The notes under the pieces: model-generated | Databases searched by the model: none | What the model saw: the letters and a program-made list of their open reading frames with translations, nothing else | What the model was told of the DNA's origin: nothing | Made by a program: the position numbers and the translations under genes | Shown: positions 31,818-41,799 of the stretch, in pieces | How positions within the stretch are numbered: the first letter of the stretch is position 1 | Layout: every line of letters starts with the position of its first letter | NCBI GenBank assembly: GCA_012519845.1 | Contig: JAAYPK010000005.1 | Span: 18,772-82,771, forward strand | Origin: Clostridiales bacterium | GTDB lineage: Bacteria; Bacillota; Clostridia; Clostridiales; Clostridiaceae | DNA length: 64,000 nucleotides | Direction of reading: 5' to 3'

Positions 31818-32177
31818 ATGGATTATTTTTCTGAAGGTAATAAATTATACAATAATCAAGATTACAAAAGAGCTATCGATTTTTATAAGAAATCAGTACA
31901 AGAAAACTCTAAGGAAGCTTGCTCTTATTATAATGCAGGGGTATGTTTTATTAAATTAAAAGACTATGATAATGCAATAACAATGCTTAAAAAAGCAATT
32001 TCCATAAATGGTGAAAGTAAGTATTACTTTAACTTAGGTTACTGCTATGCAATGAAAGACATTACAAATAAAGCATTATTGTATTTTAATTTAGCTTGGG
32101 CTAAAAATAACGATGATGAAGATTGCGAAAAAGCTATTAATCTTATTACTCATAAAATAAAAAAATCATCTAAATAG
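31818..32177 (+). CDS. Small TPR-repeat protein
   Basis: YKRAIDFYKKSVQENSKEACSYYNAGVCFIKLKDYDNAITMLKKAI; SD GGAGG before ATG 31818. Confidence 0.7.
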   Translation: MDYFSEGNKLYNNQDYKRAIDFYKKSVQENSKEACSYYNAGVCFIKLKDYDNAITMLKKAISINGESKYYFNLGYCYAMKDITNKALLYFNLAWAKNNDDEDCEKAINLITHKIKKSSK

Positions 32178-32387
32178 TATTGTAAATGTTATATAAATAG
32201 TCAAGGCAACTTTGAGCCGTGGATTTTTTAACACATGCTTTATTATGTGAGGTTGCCGAGGAAAAGACCAGAGCATATATTTCTTCTTTTTAAAATTTTA
32301 CTTTTAAATTTGTTATCTCAAGTTATAAGTTTATATAATTTCCTGAAAAAATGAAAAAAGGAGCTTATAATTAGCTCCCTTATACTA

Positions 32388-33275
32388 CTAATATCTATTT
32401 TTTATTTTTTGATTTACTGTGTAAAGATGATACCAATAAACAATCATAAGTAATATTCCTACTATTATTAATATTATCCCTGTAATAGTTAGATTTTTAA
32501 AATAACCGTCTATAATTGAAATAATATTATCTTTTAGATGATCAGAATATACAGCTGGATGTTCATAGAATTTTGATATATATCCACTTAAAAAAGTTAA
32601 TACATACAATATTCCTGAAGACATAAATGAATATCCTGTCCAAGAACATGCTCTATGTATCCTTTCCTTCCATAAGAAAAATAAAATACCAATTAAAATA
32701 ATATTAATAGAAAATAATGTCATTAATAATTTGTTACTGTTCATAAAACTTCCAACATTTTGTATCTTCATACCCATATCAGATTTCGACAACTCATTAT
32801 AATCTACTACTTCTAATTCAGTATTAATTAATTCACTACAAGTATCCTCTATATTTTGAAATTTACTTGTATCTTCTGCATTTAGCATAACTTTATTCTC
32901 TTCTATATACTTATTAATTTCAGTCTTAATTTTTATTTTGTATTCTGAAATATCAATTGCAGGAATTTCTTTTTTTTCACCTATAAAATAATCTCTTAAA
33001 TTAAGAATTGATCTTTGTAAGTGATTATTTATCTCTTCTTTACTAACAATTTCATTTTCAATTAATCCAGGATAAAAATTAGATATTAATGCATAATTCA
33101 TACCATCATTTATATTTTGGTATATTTTATCTACAGTCTTATTTTTGTTTAATATATCATTATAATAATTCTCATTAGTTAATGTTACTCTAAAAAATAC
33201 AACAAAACTTGTTAGTATAATGGATATCATAAGAATGAATGATATTATAAATGATACTATATTCTTCTTTTTCAT
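32388..33275 (-). CDS. Membrane protein of the sortase cassette
   Basis: N-terminal TM, large extracellular region, C-terminal TM segments; 15 bp from the sortase gene. Confidence 0.55.
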   Translation of the reverse strand: MKKKNIVSFIISFILMISIILTSFVVFFRVTLTNENYYNDILNKNKTVDKIYQNINDGMNYALISNFYPGLIENEIVSKEEINNHLQRSILNLRDYFIGEKKEIPAIDISEYKIKIKTEINKYIEENKVMLNAEDTSKFQNIEDTCSELINTELEVVDYNELSKSDMGMKIQNVGSFMNSNKLLMTLFSINIILIGILFFLWKERIHRACSWTGYSFMSSGILYVLTFLSGYISKFYEHPAVYSDHLKDNIISIIDGYFKNLTITGIILIIVGILLMIVYWYHLYTVNQKIKNRY

Positions 33276-33289
33276 TTTAACTCCTTTTG

Positions 33290-33931
33290 TTATCTCTCAC
33301 ATCTATCAAATTCACATTCTACAATATATCTGTTAGGCGCATGTCCTAAAACGTGAAATGGATAGCAAGTATACATAACTAGCATCTCTCTATCTACTGG
33401 TGCTGTAACAGTCATATCTTTGGGATCTGCAACCCATATTTTAGATATTTTATATATATATTTTCCATAGCTTGTACTTAAAACTACTTCATCACCCTCT
33501 TTTACAAATTCAAGGGGTGCAAAGTATCCATCTCTATGTGAAGCAAGAACAACCTTTCCTTTTTGTCCTGGTAATGCACTTAATTCATTATGACCAGCAC
33601 CAAGTTTAAATTGTTCTTCATAATCTCCTTGATAAACAGTAACATTCATAGCCACTGAATCTATACTTAATGTTCCAATTTCATCTCCTGTATTAGGTTT
33701 TGTTGTTTTTTGATTATCAATTTCAATTTCTTTTTTTTCTAAGTTTACTTGTGGTTTTGCAAAAACTAATGTTGCAAAATCAAGACCACTTGTTATGTAA
33801 TTCCAACCTGCAGACAAAACTAAAACTCCTCCTATTATAGCCAAAAAAATAGGGATTATAAATGTAATCCCTATTTTTCGAGCAATAGAATAGTTTTTTT
33901 GTTTTGACTCAGAACCCCTATTCTTAGTCAT
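33290..33931 (-). CDS. Class D sortase
   Basis: LASHRDGYF (His), MYTCYPF (Cys), NRYIVEC (Arg). Confidence 0.9.
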   Translation of the reverse strand: MTKNRGSESKQKNYSIARKIGITFIIPIFLAIIGGVLVLSAGWNYITSGLDFATLVFAKPQVNLEKKEIEIDNQKTTKPNTGDEIGTLSIDSVAMNVTVYQGDYEEQFKLGAGHNELSALPGQKGKVVLASHRDGYFAPLEFVKEGDEVVLSTSYGKYIYKISKIWVADPKDMTVTAPVDREMLVMYTCYPFHVLGHAPNRYIVECEFDRCER

Positions 33932-33947
33932 AAAAAACTCCTTACTA

Positions 33948-34577
33948 TTAAGCCATAACTTTCTTCTTTGATACTACAAAAGCAGCACCTGCTAAAGCTA
34001 CAACAGCTAATCCTAAAGCTAATACATTAGCATTGTTTGTTGCTGTTTGTTTCATCTCAGTAGCTCCTAAAACTCCTTCTTTTGCTGAATCAGTAAATTC
34101 AGAGTCTCCTTGAACATCTTCAAGAACATCAAATAAAGCCTTTACATCGAAAGCTAAAGCTAACTTTATTGCTTCTTCTTTAGAAATAGTATCTAATTTT
34201 TGACCAGCAGCATTTGTAATAACGATATCTGTCTTACCGTTTACTTGTTTAGCAACTAATCCGATAGAACTTAATAAAATTGCTGCATACCCCTTAAGTT
34301 CTTGCTTTTCTACTGGAGTAAATTGATCTGCTGATGTTCTACCATTAACAAATTTATCTACTGTTACAGCAGCATCCCTAATTTCTACTGCCTTCTCTTG
34401 AGTTACTCCATTTTCAGCAAAATACTTAACAATTTCAGTTGCGTAAACATCAGGTAAACCTGCTTTTACTAATTTTGCTTTAATATCTGATACATTTGCA
34501 GGAGCTGCAAAAGCAGTAACAGACATTAATAATGTTAAAGTTAAAAATGATACGATAAATTTCTTTAAATTTTTCAT
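33948..34577 (-). CDS. Secreted surface protein with C-terminal TM and positive tail; probable sortase substrate
   Basis: Signal peptide, then EMKQTATNN-ANVLALGLAVVALAGAAFVVS-KKKVMA at the C-terminus, directly upstream of the sortase gene. Confidence 0.75.
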   Translation of the reverse strand: MKNLKKFIVSFLTLTLLMSVTAFAAPANVSDIKAKLVKAGLPDVYATEIVKYFAENGVTQEKAVEIRDAAVTVDKFVNGRTSADQFTPVEKQELKGYAAILLSSIGLVAKQVNGKTDIVITNAAGQKLDTISKEEAIKLALAFDVKALFDVLEDVQGDSEFTDSAKEGVLGATEMKQTATNNANVLALGLAVVALAGAAFVVSKKKVMA

Positions 34578-34702
34578 TATTATACCTCCTTATTCTCTTT
34601 ACAATATTAATTATATATTATTTTTTTGTTAATATCAACATGTAATTCCATATTTTTATACATAATTTATTAACATTTGTAATATTATTGTTAATATTAC
34701 TT

Positions 34703-35764
34703 CTAGAATTCCCCAATTTCCTTGCTTTCTTTATGTTCTAAATCGAAATCTGCATTATTAAAATAATTTCCTGTACATCCAAAAGTTGTATCTACTTTTA
34801 TCCATAAATCCTGTTCTTTAATATAAACCTTATTCCATGCATGTCCTATAAATTCTTCTCCATTGTAACCTTCCCCTATAATTATTTTTGATTTTATTCC
34901 AATATCCTTTAACATGGCAGTATATAGACATGAATAATCAAAACATATACCTTTTTTATCTCTAAATGTAGGAATAGCTCCACTTTCTAAACTATAAGGA
35001 TTATCAGATATCTTTGCTGCTTTTTCATCATCATATTTAATATTTCTTGTTATCCAATTATAAATAATCTTTGCCTTTTCTAAATCATTAGTACTATTTT
35101 TTGTTAACTCAATGGCTTTATTCTTAATTTGGTCATTACTTTTTATTCCTTCTTCAACAGTAATTCCATTATAATACACAGAAGTGCCGTCTTTTATTAC
35201 TTCCATGACCCCATTTTTAATAGATAAAACAGTTTGGCTATTAATCATTTTATTTAGTTTATCGTATATAATTAAATCATCTAAATATGTAAATTTATTT
35301 TCACTACTTACTACATTGTTATATAAAACAATTGGAATGCAAATTGTTATAATAATAACTACACCTTTAATTGCACCAAAAATTACAGAAAAAATAAATA
35401 AAATAATCTTTTTATGTTTTAATTTATTTATAGTATTGTTTAATGAAAATGATTGTAGTATTTTCAATATTAATTCTACTAAAAACTTTATTGCTATAAA
35501 TAATATAATAATAGTTGCTATATGAATAACTCCATTATACCTTGAATTTTCTTTTAAAAGATTCCCTAATATATTATTAGTTAACTCATTAATGTCTTTA
35601 TAATATATCATCATAATAAAAAATGTGATTATTGTTGCAATCCCTGATAAAATTGGATTTACTGCATTATCTATATCCTTACTGTTTAAAACAGATATAA
35701 CTGATGTTATTATTGAAATTATGATTATTAATATACAAATTATTTCTTGAATAGAAAATTTCAT
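34703..35764 (-). CDS. CvpA-like membrane region fused to transglutaminase-like domain
   Basis: ATIITFFIMMIYYK...IFGAIKGVVIIITI, then YNWITRNIKYDDE, KGICFDYSCLYTAML, HAWNKVYI, KVDTTFG. Confidence 0.8.
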   Translation of the reverse strand: MKFSIQEIICILIIIISIITSVISVLNSKDIDNAVNPILSGIATIITFFIMMIYYKDINELTNNILGNLLKENSRYNGVIHIATIIILFIAIKFLVELILKILQSFSLNNTINKLKHKKIILFIFSVIFGAIKGVVIIITICIPIVLYNNVVSSENKFTYLDDLIIYDKLNKMINSQTVLSIKNGVMEVIKDGTSVYYNGITVEEGIKSNDQIKNKAIELTKNSTNDLEKAKIIYNWITRNIKYDDEKAAKISDNPYSLESGAIPTFRDKKGICFDYSCLYTAMLKDIGIKSKIIIGEGYNGEEFIGHAWNKVYIKEQDLWIKVDTTFGCTGNYFNNADFDLEHKESKEIGEF

Positions 35765-35775
35765 AATGTAACTCC

Positions 35776-36405
35776 TTATATATTATTAATTATTTCAACT
35801 TCAACTTCTTTAATAATGGAATAATCAAAACCTCTTCCAGCTAAATATGTATATAATTTATTTTTTAATTTATAAATATCCTTTTCTCTTTTAATAAGGC
35901 TATTATATTTTTTTATTCCTAATTCTTTAGCTACTTGCTTTTCAGTATCCCTATCAACTATTTCTAGTGATTTATTAATTTCCTCTTCTGTAAAACCTTT
36001 GTTTAATAAATCATATCTTATTTTCTTTTCTCCGTATTTTTTACTTTTATCGGTAACATACATTTTTCCTATTTTATTGTTATCAATAAATTTATATTCT
36101 TTTAAAAAGGCTAATGTTCTTTTAATTTCATCTATATTGTATCCTTTTTCTTTAAGTTTCTCTGCCATTTGTTTTTCTGTTTTATAACTTCTTTCAACTA
36201 TTTTTAAAGCAGTTTCTTTACATTTTATGTAATTATCCTCTTTTGCTAATAAAAAAAGGTTTTCTTTATCAATTATTTTTCCTTTTTTTAAATTTTCCTT
36301 ATACACTATTTCTGAATTTACAGATAAAGCATATTCATTGTCAATAAATATATTAACTCTGTTTTTATTTCTTTTCTGAACTTCAATTTTAGTAATTTCA
36401 CTCAT
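35776..36405 (-). CDS. recX: Regulatory protein RecX
   Basis: RSYKTEKQMAEKLKEKGY, KYGEKKIRYDLLNKGF, tandem three-helix repeats. Confidence 0.88.
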   Translation of the reverse strand: MSEITKIEVQKRNKNRVNIFIDNEYALSVNSEIVYKENLKKGKIIDKENLFLLAKEDNYIKCKETALKIVERSYKTEKQMAEKLKEKGYNIDEIKRTLAFLKEYKFIDNNKIGKMYVTDKSKKYGEKKIRYDLLNKGFTEEEINKSLEIVDRDTEKQVAKELGIKKYNSLIKREKDIYKLKNKLYTYLAGRGFDYSIIKEVEVEIINNI

Positions 36406-36406
36406 T

Positions 36407-37666
36407 TTATTCCTTCCTCTTAGTTAACACGTGTATTGTTGGTTCTTTTAGAACTTTTCTAGCAACATTAATTATTTGTTCTATATTTAATTTATTTAAT
36501 TTTTCCATATCTTTAACGAATTCGAATATTTCTTCATTATCAAGCTCTTGATGTAATACATAATTGCATAGTTCAGCAGAATCTTCCAAAGTGGAAATAA
36601 CAGCTGTTTTATGAACTTTTTTCATAATTTCTAAGTCTTCTTCACCAAAAATAATTTCGCCATTTACTACTTTTTTTATTATTTCATCAATGGCTTTTAT
36701 GGTTTTATTTACATCTTCATTTGAAACTGCAGTATATATATATAATGACTTAACATTCTTAGTCATATCTAAATGAGTATATACATCATAGGCAAGACCT
36801 TTTTCTTCTCTTATTTCTCTAAAAAGAAGTGAATTAGCACTTTCGCCAAGTCGATGATTTAATATTTTTAATGGTAACTCGTCTTTTTTTTCTAAATCAT
36901 AAAAAGTATATAAATAAATAATGCTACTTTGTTCAATATCATTTTTATAACTAACTTTAGTTATATTTTTATTTTTTTCCATAATTACTTTAGGAGATCT
37001 ATTTATGGACTTATTACTATTCCAATTTTCTTTTTGAAACTCACCTTCTACCATTTCTAATATTTCTGAATGTTCAAAAGGAGAAACAACTGTAACAATA
37101 ATGTTATCAGGGGTATAATATTTTTTGTAATATTTATATATTTCTTCCCTTCTAAACTTACTTACTCCTTTTTCTAATCCGGTAACATCATATTTCAATG
37201 GACTTTTTTCAAAGGCAACTTCATTGGTTTTCTTAAAACTTAAATCTTCAATATCATCTTTATTGCTTCTAATTTCTGAAAGTATTACTCCTCTTTCTCT
37301 TTCTATCTCACTTTCGCTAAATATAGAGGAGGTCATCATATCTCCAAGAAGTACTACTGCTTTTTTTAATTCTTCACTTAAACAGCTTATTGTATACACA
37401 GTTTCATTATAATCAGTGTATGCATTATATTCTCCTCCTAAAGCCTCCAAATCTTTATTTAGCTTTTTATTGTCCCTTTTTTCAGTACCTTTAAAAAGCA
37501 TATGTTCTATAAAATGGCTAATTCCTTTTTCATCTATATTTTCATAAATTGCTCCAACTCTTACTCCAACATTAATTGATGCAATCTGACTTTCTTTTTT
37601 TATTGATATTACTTCTAATCCATTTGATAATTTATGTTTTTTTATATCTAAATTAATTTTATTCAT
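36407..37666 (-). CDS. M16 family zinc peptidase
   Basis: HFIEHMLFKGTEKR (inverted HXXEH), ALGGEYNAYTDYNETVY. Confidence 0.92.
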   Translation of the reverse strand: MNKINLDIKKHKLSNGLEVISIKKESQIASINVGVRVGAIYENIDEKGISHFIEHMLFKGTEKRDNKKLNKDLEALGGEYNAYTDYNETVYTISCLSEELKKAVVLLGDMMTSSIFSESEIERERGVILSEIRSNKDDIEDLSFKKTNEVAFEKSPLKYDVTGLEKGVSKFRREEIYKYYKKYYTPDNIIVTVVSPFEHSEILEMVEGEFQKENWNSNKSINRSPKVIMEKNKNITKVSYKNDIEQSSIIYLYTFYDLEKKDELPLKILNHRLGESANSLLFREIREEKGLAYDVYTHLDMTKNVKSLYIYTAVSNEDVNKTIKAIDEIIKKVVNGEIIFGEEDLEIMKKVHKTAVISTLEDSAELCNYVLHQELDNEEIFEFVKDMEKLNKLNIEQIINVARKVLKEPTIHVLTKRKE

Positions 37667-37788
37667 CTACTACTCCTTTTGCTTTATATATTTATTATAT
37701 CATGCTTTTATTAACATTTCTTATTAAGTATAATATAATTAGGGTACAATAAAACAATTTACTTTACAATTTATAAGGAGGCGATATT

Positions 37789-38460
37789 TTGAAAAAGAAT
37801 ATTCTTGTTGTAGAGGATGAAATTAGAATTAGATTTTTACTTAGAGATTATTTATTTAAAGAAGGTTACGGTGTTTTTGAAGCTGAAAATGGGGAAATTG
37901 CTTTAAATGTATTTAAGGATAATAAAATAGATTTAATTATATTAGATATAATGATGCCTGTAATGGATGGGTTGACTGTTTTAGATAAAATCCGTGAAGT
38001 TTCTACTGTTCCTGTTATTTTATTAACGGCTAAAGGTCAAGAAGAAGATAAACTTCAAGGTTATGATTATGGTGCAGATGATTATATGACTAAACCCTTT
38101 AGTCCAAAAGTATTAATGGCTAAAGTCAGAGCGCTACTTAAAAGGTCTCGAGATGAAGTAGATTCCAGTACTCAAGATTTTAATGGTCTTATTATAAATA
38201 AATTATCTAAGGAAGTTAAAGTTGACGATGAAATACTTCCCCTTTCACCTAAAGAATATGATCTTCTTATTTATTTAACTTCTAATGAAGGAATAGCCTT
38301 AAGTAGAGATAATATTTTAGATAATGTTTGGGGTATTGATTACTATGGGGATATTAGAACTGTTGACACTAATATTAAAAGACTTAGAGAAAAGCTTAAA
38401 GATAAGTCAAATTATATTGTAACTGTTAGAGGAAGCGGTTATAAATTTGAGGTGAAGTAA
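37789..38460 (+). CDS. OmpR-family response regulator
   Basis: ILVVEDE, LIILDIMMPVMDG, TAKGQEEDKLQGYDYGADDYMTKPF, C-terminal winged helix. Confidence 0.95.
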   Translation: MKKNILVVEDEIRIRFLLRDYLFKEGYGVFEAENGEIALNVFKDNKIDLIILDIMMPVMDGLTVLDKIREVSTVPVILLTAKGQEEDKLQGYDYGADDYMTKPFSPKVLMAKVRALLKRSRDEVDSSTQDFNGLIINKLSKEVKVDDEILPLSPKEYDLLIYLTSNEGIALSRDNILDNVWGIDYYGDIRTVDTNIKRLREKLKDKSNYIVTVRGSGYKFEVK

Positions 38461-39978
38461 ATGAAATATAATCTATCTAAAAGATTATTTGTAATAACAT
38501 TATCTATACTGCTTCTTATGATGGGATTAACAATGCTTTTTCAAGTTCTTTTCTTTCAAATTTTCTATGAAGAAAAAAAGCAAGATGAATTAATTAAAGA
38601 GTTATCTACTTTTAAAGATTTTTATTCTTATCAATTAAATACTCAAAATTATGCAAATACTTTGTCTGCTTTTGAAAATAGAACTAATTCAAAAATAGGA
38701 ATTTTTACATTAAATTCAGATAAACAATATAGATTAAAGTATTTTACTAATCCATATAGTAAAGAAGATACAGAAGCATCAGAGGCTTTAGAAGCATATT
38801 TTTCTGAAATATGCAGTAATTCAAATTTAATTGATACAGTAGTTAATGATGATAAGCCTTCAAGTACTGTTTTTTATAATAAAAGTAGTAGTACAAAAAA
38901 AATTGGTGTTATGAGTGCTTTTTCTTTATCAAGCAGAAATGATGCTATTATTATTTCTGTTTCATCAGTAGAGCCTATTGAAGAAGCTTCAAGTGTTATT
39001 ACAGAATTTTATATTTACATATCAATTGGCTTCGTAATTATTTCAATTGTTATGTCCTCTATTTATTCAAATCTAATTTCAAAACCACTTATTATAATAA
39101 ATAATGTTGCTAAAAAAATGTCCAATATGGATTTTTCAGCTCAATGTAATGAAGATAGAAATGATGAAATAGGGAATCTTGCATCTACATTAAATTTTTT
39201 ATCTTCAAATTTAGATTATGCTCTTGAAGACTTGAAAAATAAAAATAAGCAACTTGAAAAGGATATTGAGAAAGAAAGAAATTTAGAAGTTATGAGAAAA
39301 GATTTTATTGCATCTGTAAGCCATGAACTTAAAACTCCAATTGGAATTATTGAAGGTTATGCAGAAGGAATAAAAGATGGTATTGTAAAAGATAAAGATG
39401 CTCTTGTTTACCTTGAAACTATAATTGATGAGTCAAAAAAAATGGGAGTACTTGTTTCTAACATGCTTGAATTATCTAAGTTAGAGTCAGGAGTAATTAA
39501 GCCAAAGCCTGAAGTTTTTAATATAAATAGATTAATTAATAAGCTTGTAAAAAAACATTCTCCTGAAGCCAGCGAAAAAAATCTTCAGCTTTTATTTTAT
39601 GAAAATACTGAATATTCCTATGTATTGGCAGATATATTCCAAATGGAGCAAGTGTTAACAAATCTAATAACAAATGCTTTAAAATATACAGCAGAAGGTA
39701 ATAAAATAATAATTTCAATAAATTTATGTAATGATAATTATGTAATTTCTGTTGTTAATACTGGTACTCAAATTGCAAATGAAGAACTAGATAAAGTTTT
39801 CAATAAATTTTATAAAGTTGATAAATCAAGAAATAGAAAAACTAATAGTACCGGACTAGGTCTTTCAATAGTAAAGAATTTATTAGATCTTCATGGATTT
39901 AACTATTCTTTAAAAAACATAAAAAATGCTGTTAAGTTTGAATTCTCAATTCCAAAAGAAGATCCTGATTTTGAATAA
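38461..39978 (+). CDS. Sensor histidine kinase
   Basis: SVSHELKTPIGIIEGYAEG, NLITNALKYT, STGLGLSIVKNLL; HAMP region. Confidence 0.95.
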   Translation: MKYNLSKRLFVITLSILLLMMGLTMLFQVLFFQIFYEEKKQDELIKELSTFKDFYSYQLNTQNYANTLSAFENRTNSKIGIFTLNSDKQYRLKYFTNPYSKEDTEASEALEAYFSEICSNSNLIDTVVNDDKPSSTVFYNKSSSTKKIGVMSAFSLSSRNDAIIISVSSVEPIEEASSVITEFYIYISIGFVIISIVMSSIYSNLISKPLIIINNVAKKMSNMDFSAQCNEDRNDEIGNLASTLNFLSSNLDYALEDLKNKNKQLEKDIEKERNLEVMRKDFIASVSHELKTPIGIIEGYAEGIKDGIVKDKDALVYLETIIDESKKMGVLVSNMLELSKLESGVIKPKPEVFNINRLINKLVKKHSPEASEKNLQLLFYENTEYSYVLADIFQMEQVLTNLITNALKYTAEGNKIIISINLCNDNYVISVVNTGTQIANEELDKVFNKFYKVDKSRNRKTNSTGLGLSIVKNLLDLHGFNYSLKNIKNAVKFEFSIPKEDPDFE

Positions 39979-39984
39979 ATATAA

Positions 39985-40026
39985 AGCAGTATACTCTACA
40001 AACTTAGTAGGTATACTGCTTTTTTA
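39985..40026. terminator. Intrinsic terminator
   Basis: AGCAGTATAC...GTATACTGCT then TTTTT. Confidence 0.85.
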
Positions 40027-40764
40027 TATATATCCTCCATCTATCTTTATTACTTCTCCTGTTAAATAGCTAGAATCATCACTACATAAAAATACAACTG
40101 CTTTTGCTATTTCCTCTGGCAGTCCAAATCTTCCCATTGGTATTTCATTTATTAATTCTTCCTTTTCAGCATTATTTAAAAACGAATTCATTTTTGTATC
40201 AATTACACCAGGAGCTACTGCATTAACTCTGATATTTGATGGTGCCATTTCTTTAGCTAATGCTTTAGTAAATAAATTAATTCCTCCTTTGCTAGTTGAA
40301 TATAATACCTCACAGGAAGCACCTACTTCCCCCCACATAGAAGATATATTAACAATGCTACCACCTTTATTTATCATAAACGGTATTACGTTTCTTGTAA
40401 GATACATTGTTCCTAAAAGATTAGTATTTATTACATTGTCAATTTCTTCCCTTGTAGCATCCATAAAAAGTCCAATTTTGCTTATTCCTGCGTTATTTAC
40501 TAATATATCAATTTTGCCAAAGGTGTCTATTACTTCTTTTACTAATTCTTCTGTTTCTTTATATGAAGAGATATTCTTTTTTATTTCTATTGCTGTACCA
40601 CCTATTTTTTTTATTTTCTCAACAGTCTCCTTTGCTCCTTCCTTATCTTTAGAATAATTTACTACAATTGAAGCTCCTTCCATTGCAAGATTTATGGCAA
40701 TTGCTCTTCCAATCCCTCTTGAGGCTCCAGTTACTATTGCTATTTTACCTGTTAATTTATTCAT
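40024..40764 (-). CDS. Short-chain dehydrogenase/reductase (3-oxoacyl-ACP reductase-like)
   Basis: VTGASRGIGRAIA, NNAGIS, YSTSKGGI, PGVIDTKM. Confidence 0.9.
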   Translation of the reverse strand: MNKLTGKIAIVTGASRGIGRAIAINLAMEGASIVVNYSKDKEGAKETVEKIKKIGGTAIEIKKNISSYKETEELVKEVIDTFGKIDILVNNAGISKIGLFMDATREEIDNVINTNLLGTMYLTRNVIPFMINKGGSIVNISSMWGEVGASCEVLYSTSKGGINLFTKALAKEMAPSNIRVNAVAPGVIDTKMNSFLNNAEKEELINEIPMGRFGLPEEIAKAVVFLCSDDSSYLTGEVIKIDGGYI

Positions 40765-40776
40765 AATTTCTCCTTA

Positions 40777-40893
40777 CAATCTATTTTAGATAAATGTTGA
40801 TTTATAATTGTAAAAGTATATCTTTAAAACTCTACAATCTATTTTAGATAAATGTTGATTTATATTTATTAGAGTGTATCTTTAAAAACTCTT
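40777..40893. repeat. Two tandem ~58-bp units, each containing the TATTTTAGATAAATGTTGAT motif (copies C1 and C2)
   Basis: TACAATCTATTTTAGATAAATGTTGATTTATA repeated, with a related trailing ...TATCTTTAAAA(A)CTC in both units. Confidence 0.85.
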
Positions 40894-41795
40894 AATACAT
40901 TATTATAAAAGATTTTTTCAATTTCATCATCTGTAAAGCCATTTTTATTAAGTTCATAGGATAACTTATCCATTTCACTTATATTTTTAATTTCTACAGA
41001 GTTCTCTATTCCATCAAAATCTGTTCCTAATGCTATAACATCAATTCCTCCAACATTTTTTATATGTTTAATATGAAGAATCATATCATTTATAGTTGCT
41101 ATTTTACTAAACCCAAGAAAATCAGCACAAAAATTTAATCCCATTACGCCACCTTTATCACTTAAATTTTTAATCATTTCATCTGTTAAATTCCGTGGGT
41201 GTTCTTTTATAACCCTAGAATTTGAATGACTTGCTATAAATGGTTTCTTGCATATATTAATTAAATCCCAAAACCCAGCATCTGATAAATGTGATGAATC
41301 CACTATAATTTTTTGTTTTTCCATTTCCTCTACAACATTTTTACCAAACTCAGTAAGACCTTTTTCCTTATAAATATAGTTATAATTAGGATATCCAATT
41401 GTATTCTTGTAATTCCATGTTAATGTAATTATCCTTATACCTAATTTAAATAATTCTTTTATATTATCAATATTCCCTTGAAGCACTTCTCCTTCTTCTA
41501 TGGATAATAATGCTAAAACTTTTTCTTTTGAGAAAATTATATCTTCATAATTATTTATTATTTTAATTTTATCTTTGTTTTTATTATATTCTTCAATAAA
41601 ATTATTATAGATTTTCATAAATTCATCATAGGGATCATTGTGATTTCCAATATCAATGAAAAAGGCAAAGACTTGACCTAAAGACTTACCTTTTATTAAT
41701 TTTTCTATATCAACACTTAGAGAATTAGAAAGTAAACTCTGTTTTTCATAATATATTTTGCTTGCTGTATCACAGTGTAAATCAAAAAATTTCAT
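40869..41795 (-). CDS. Membrane dipeptidase (renal dipeptidase family)
   Basis: FDLHCDT, LTWNY, DSSHLSD, ASHSNSR, GTDFDG. Confidence 0.92.
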   Translation of the reverse strand: MKFFDLHCDTASKIYYEKQSLLSNSLSVDIEKLIKGKSLGQVFAFFIDIGNHNDPYDEFMKIYNNFIEEYNKNKDKIKIINNYEDIIFSKEKVLALLSIEEGEVLQGNIDNIKELFKLGIRIITLTWNYKNTIGYPNYNYIYKEKGLTEFGKNVVEEMEKQKIIVDSSHLSDAGFWDLINICKKPFIASHSNSRVIKEHPRNLTDEMIKNLSDKGGVMGLNFCADFLGFSKIATINDMILHIKHIKNVGGIDVIALGTDFDGIENSVEIKNISEMDKLSYELNKNGFTDDEIEKIFYNNVLRVFKDTL

Positions 41796-41799
41796 TATT

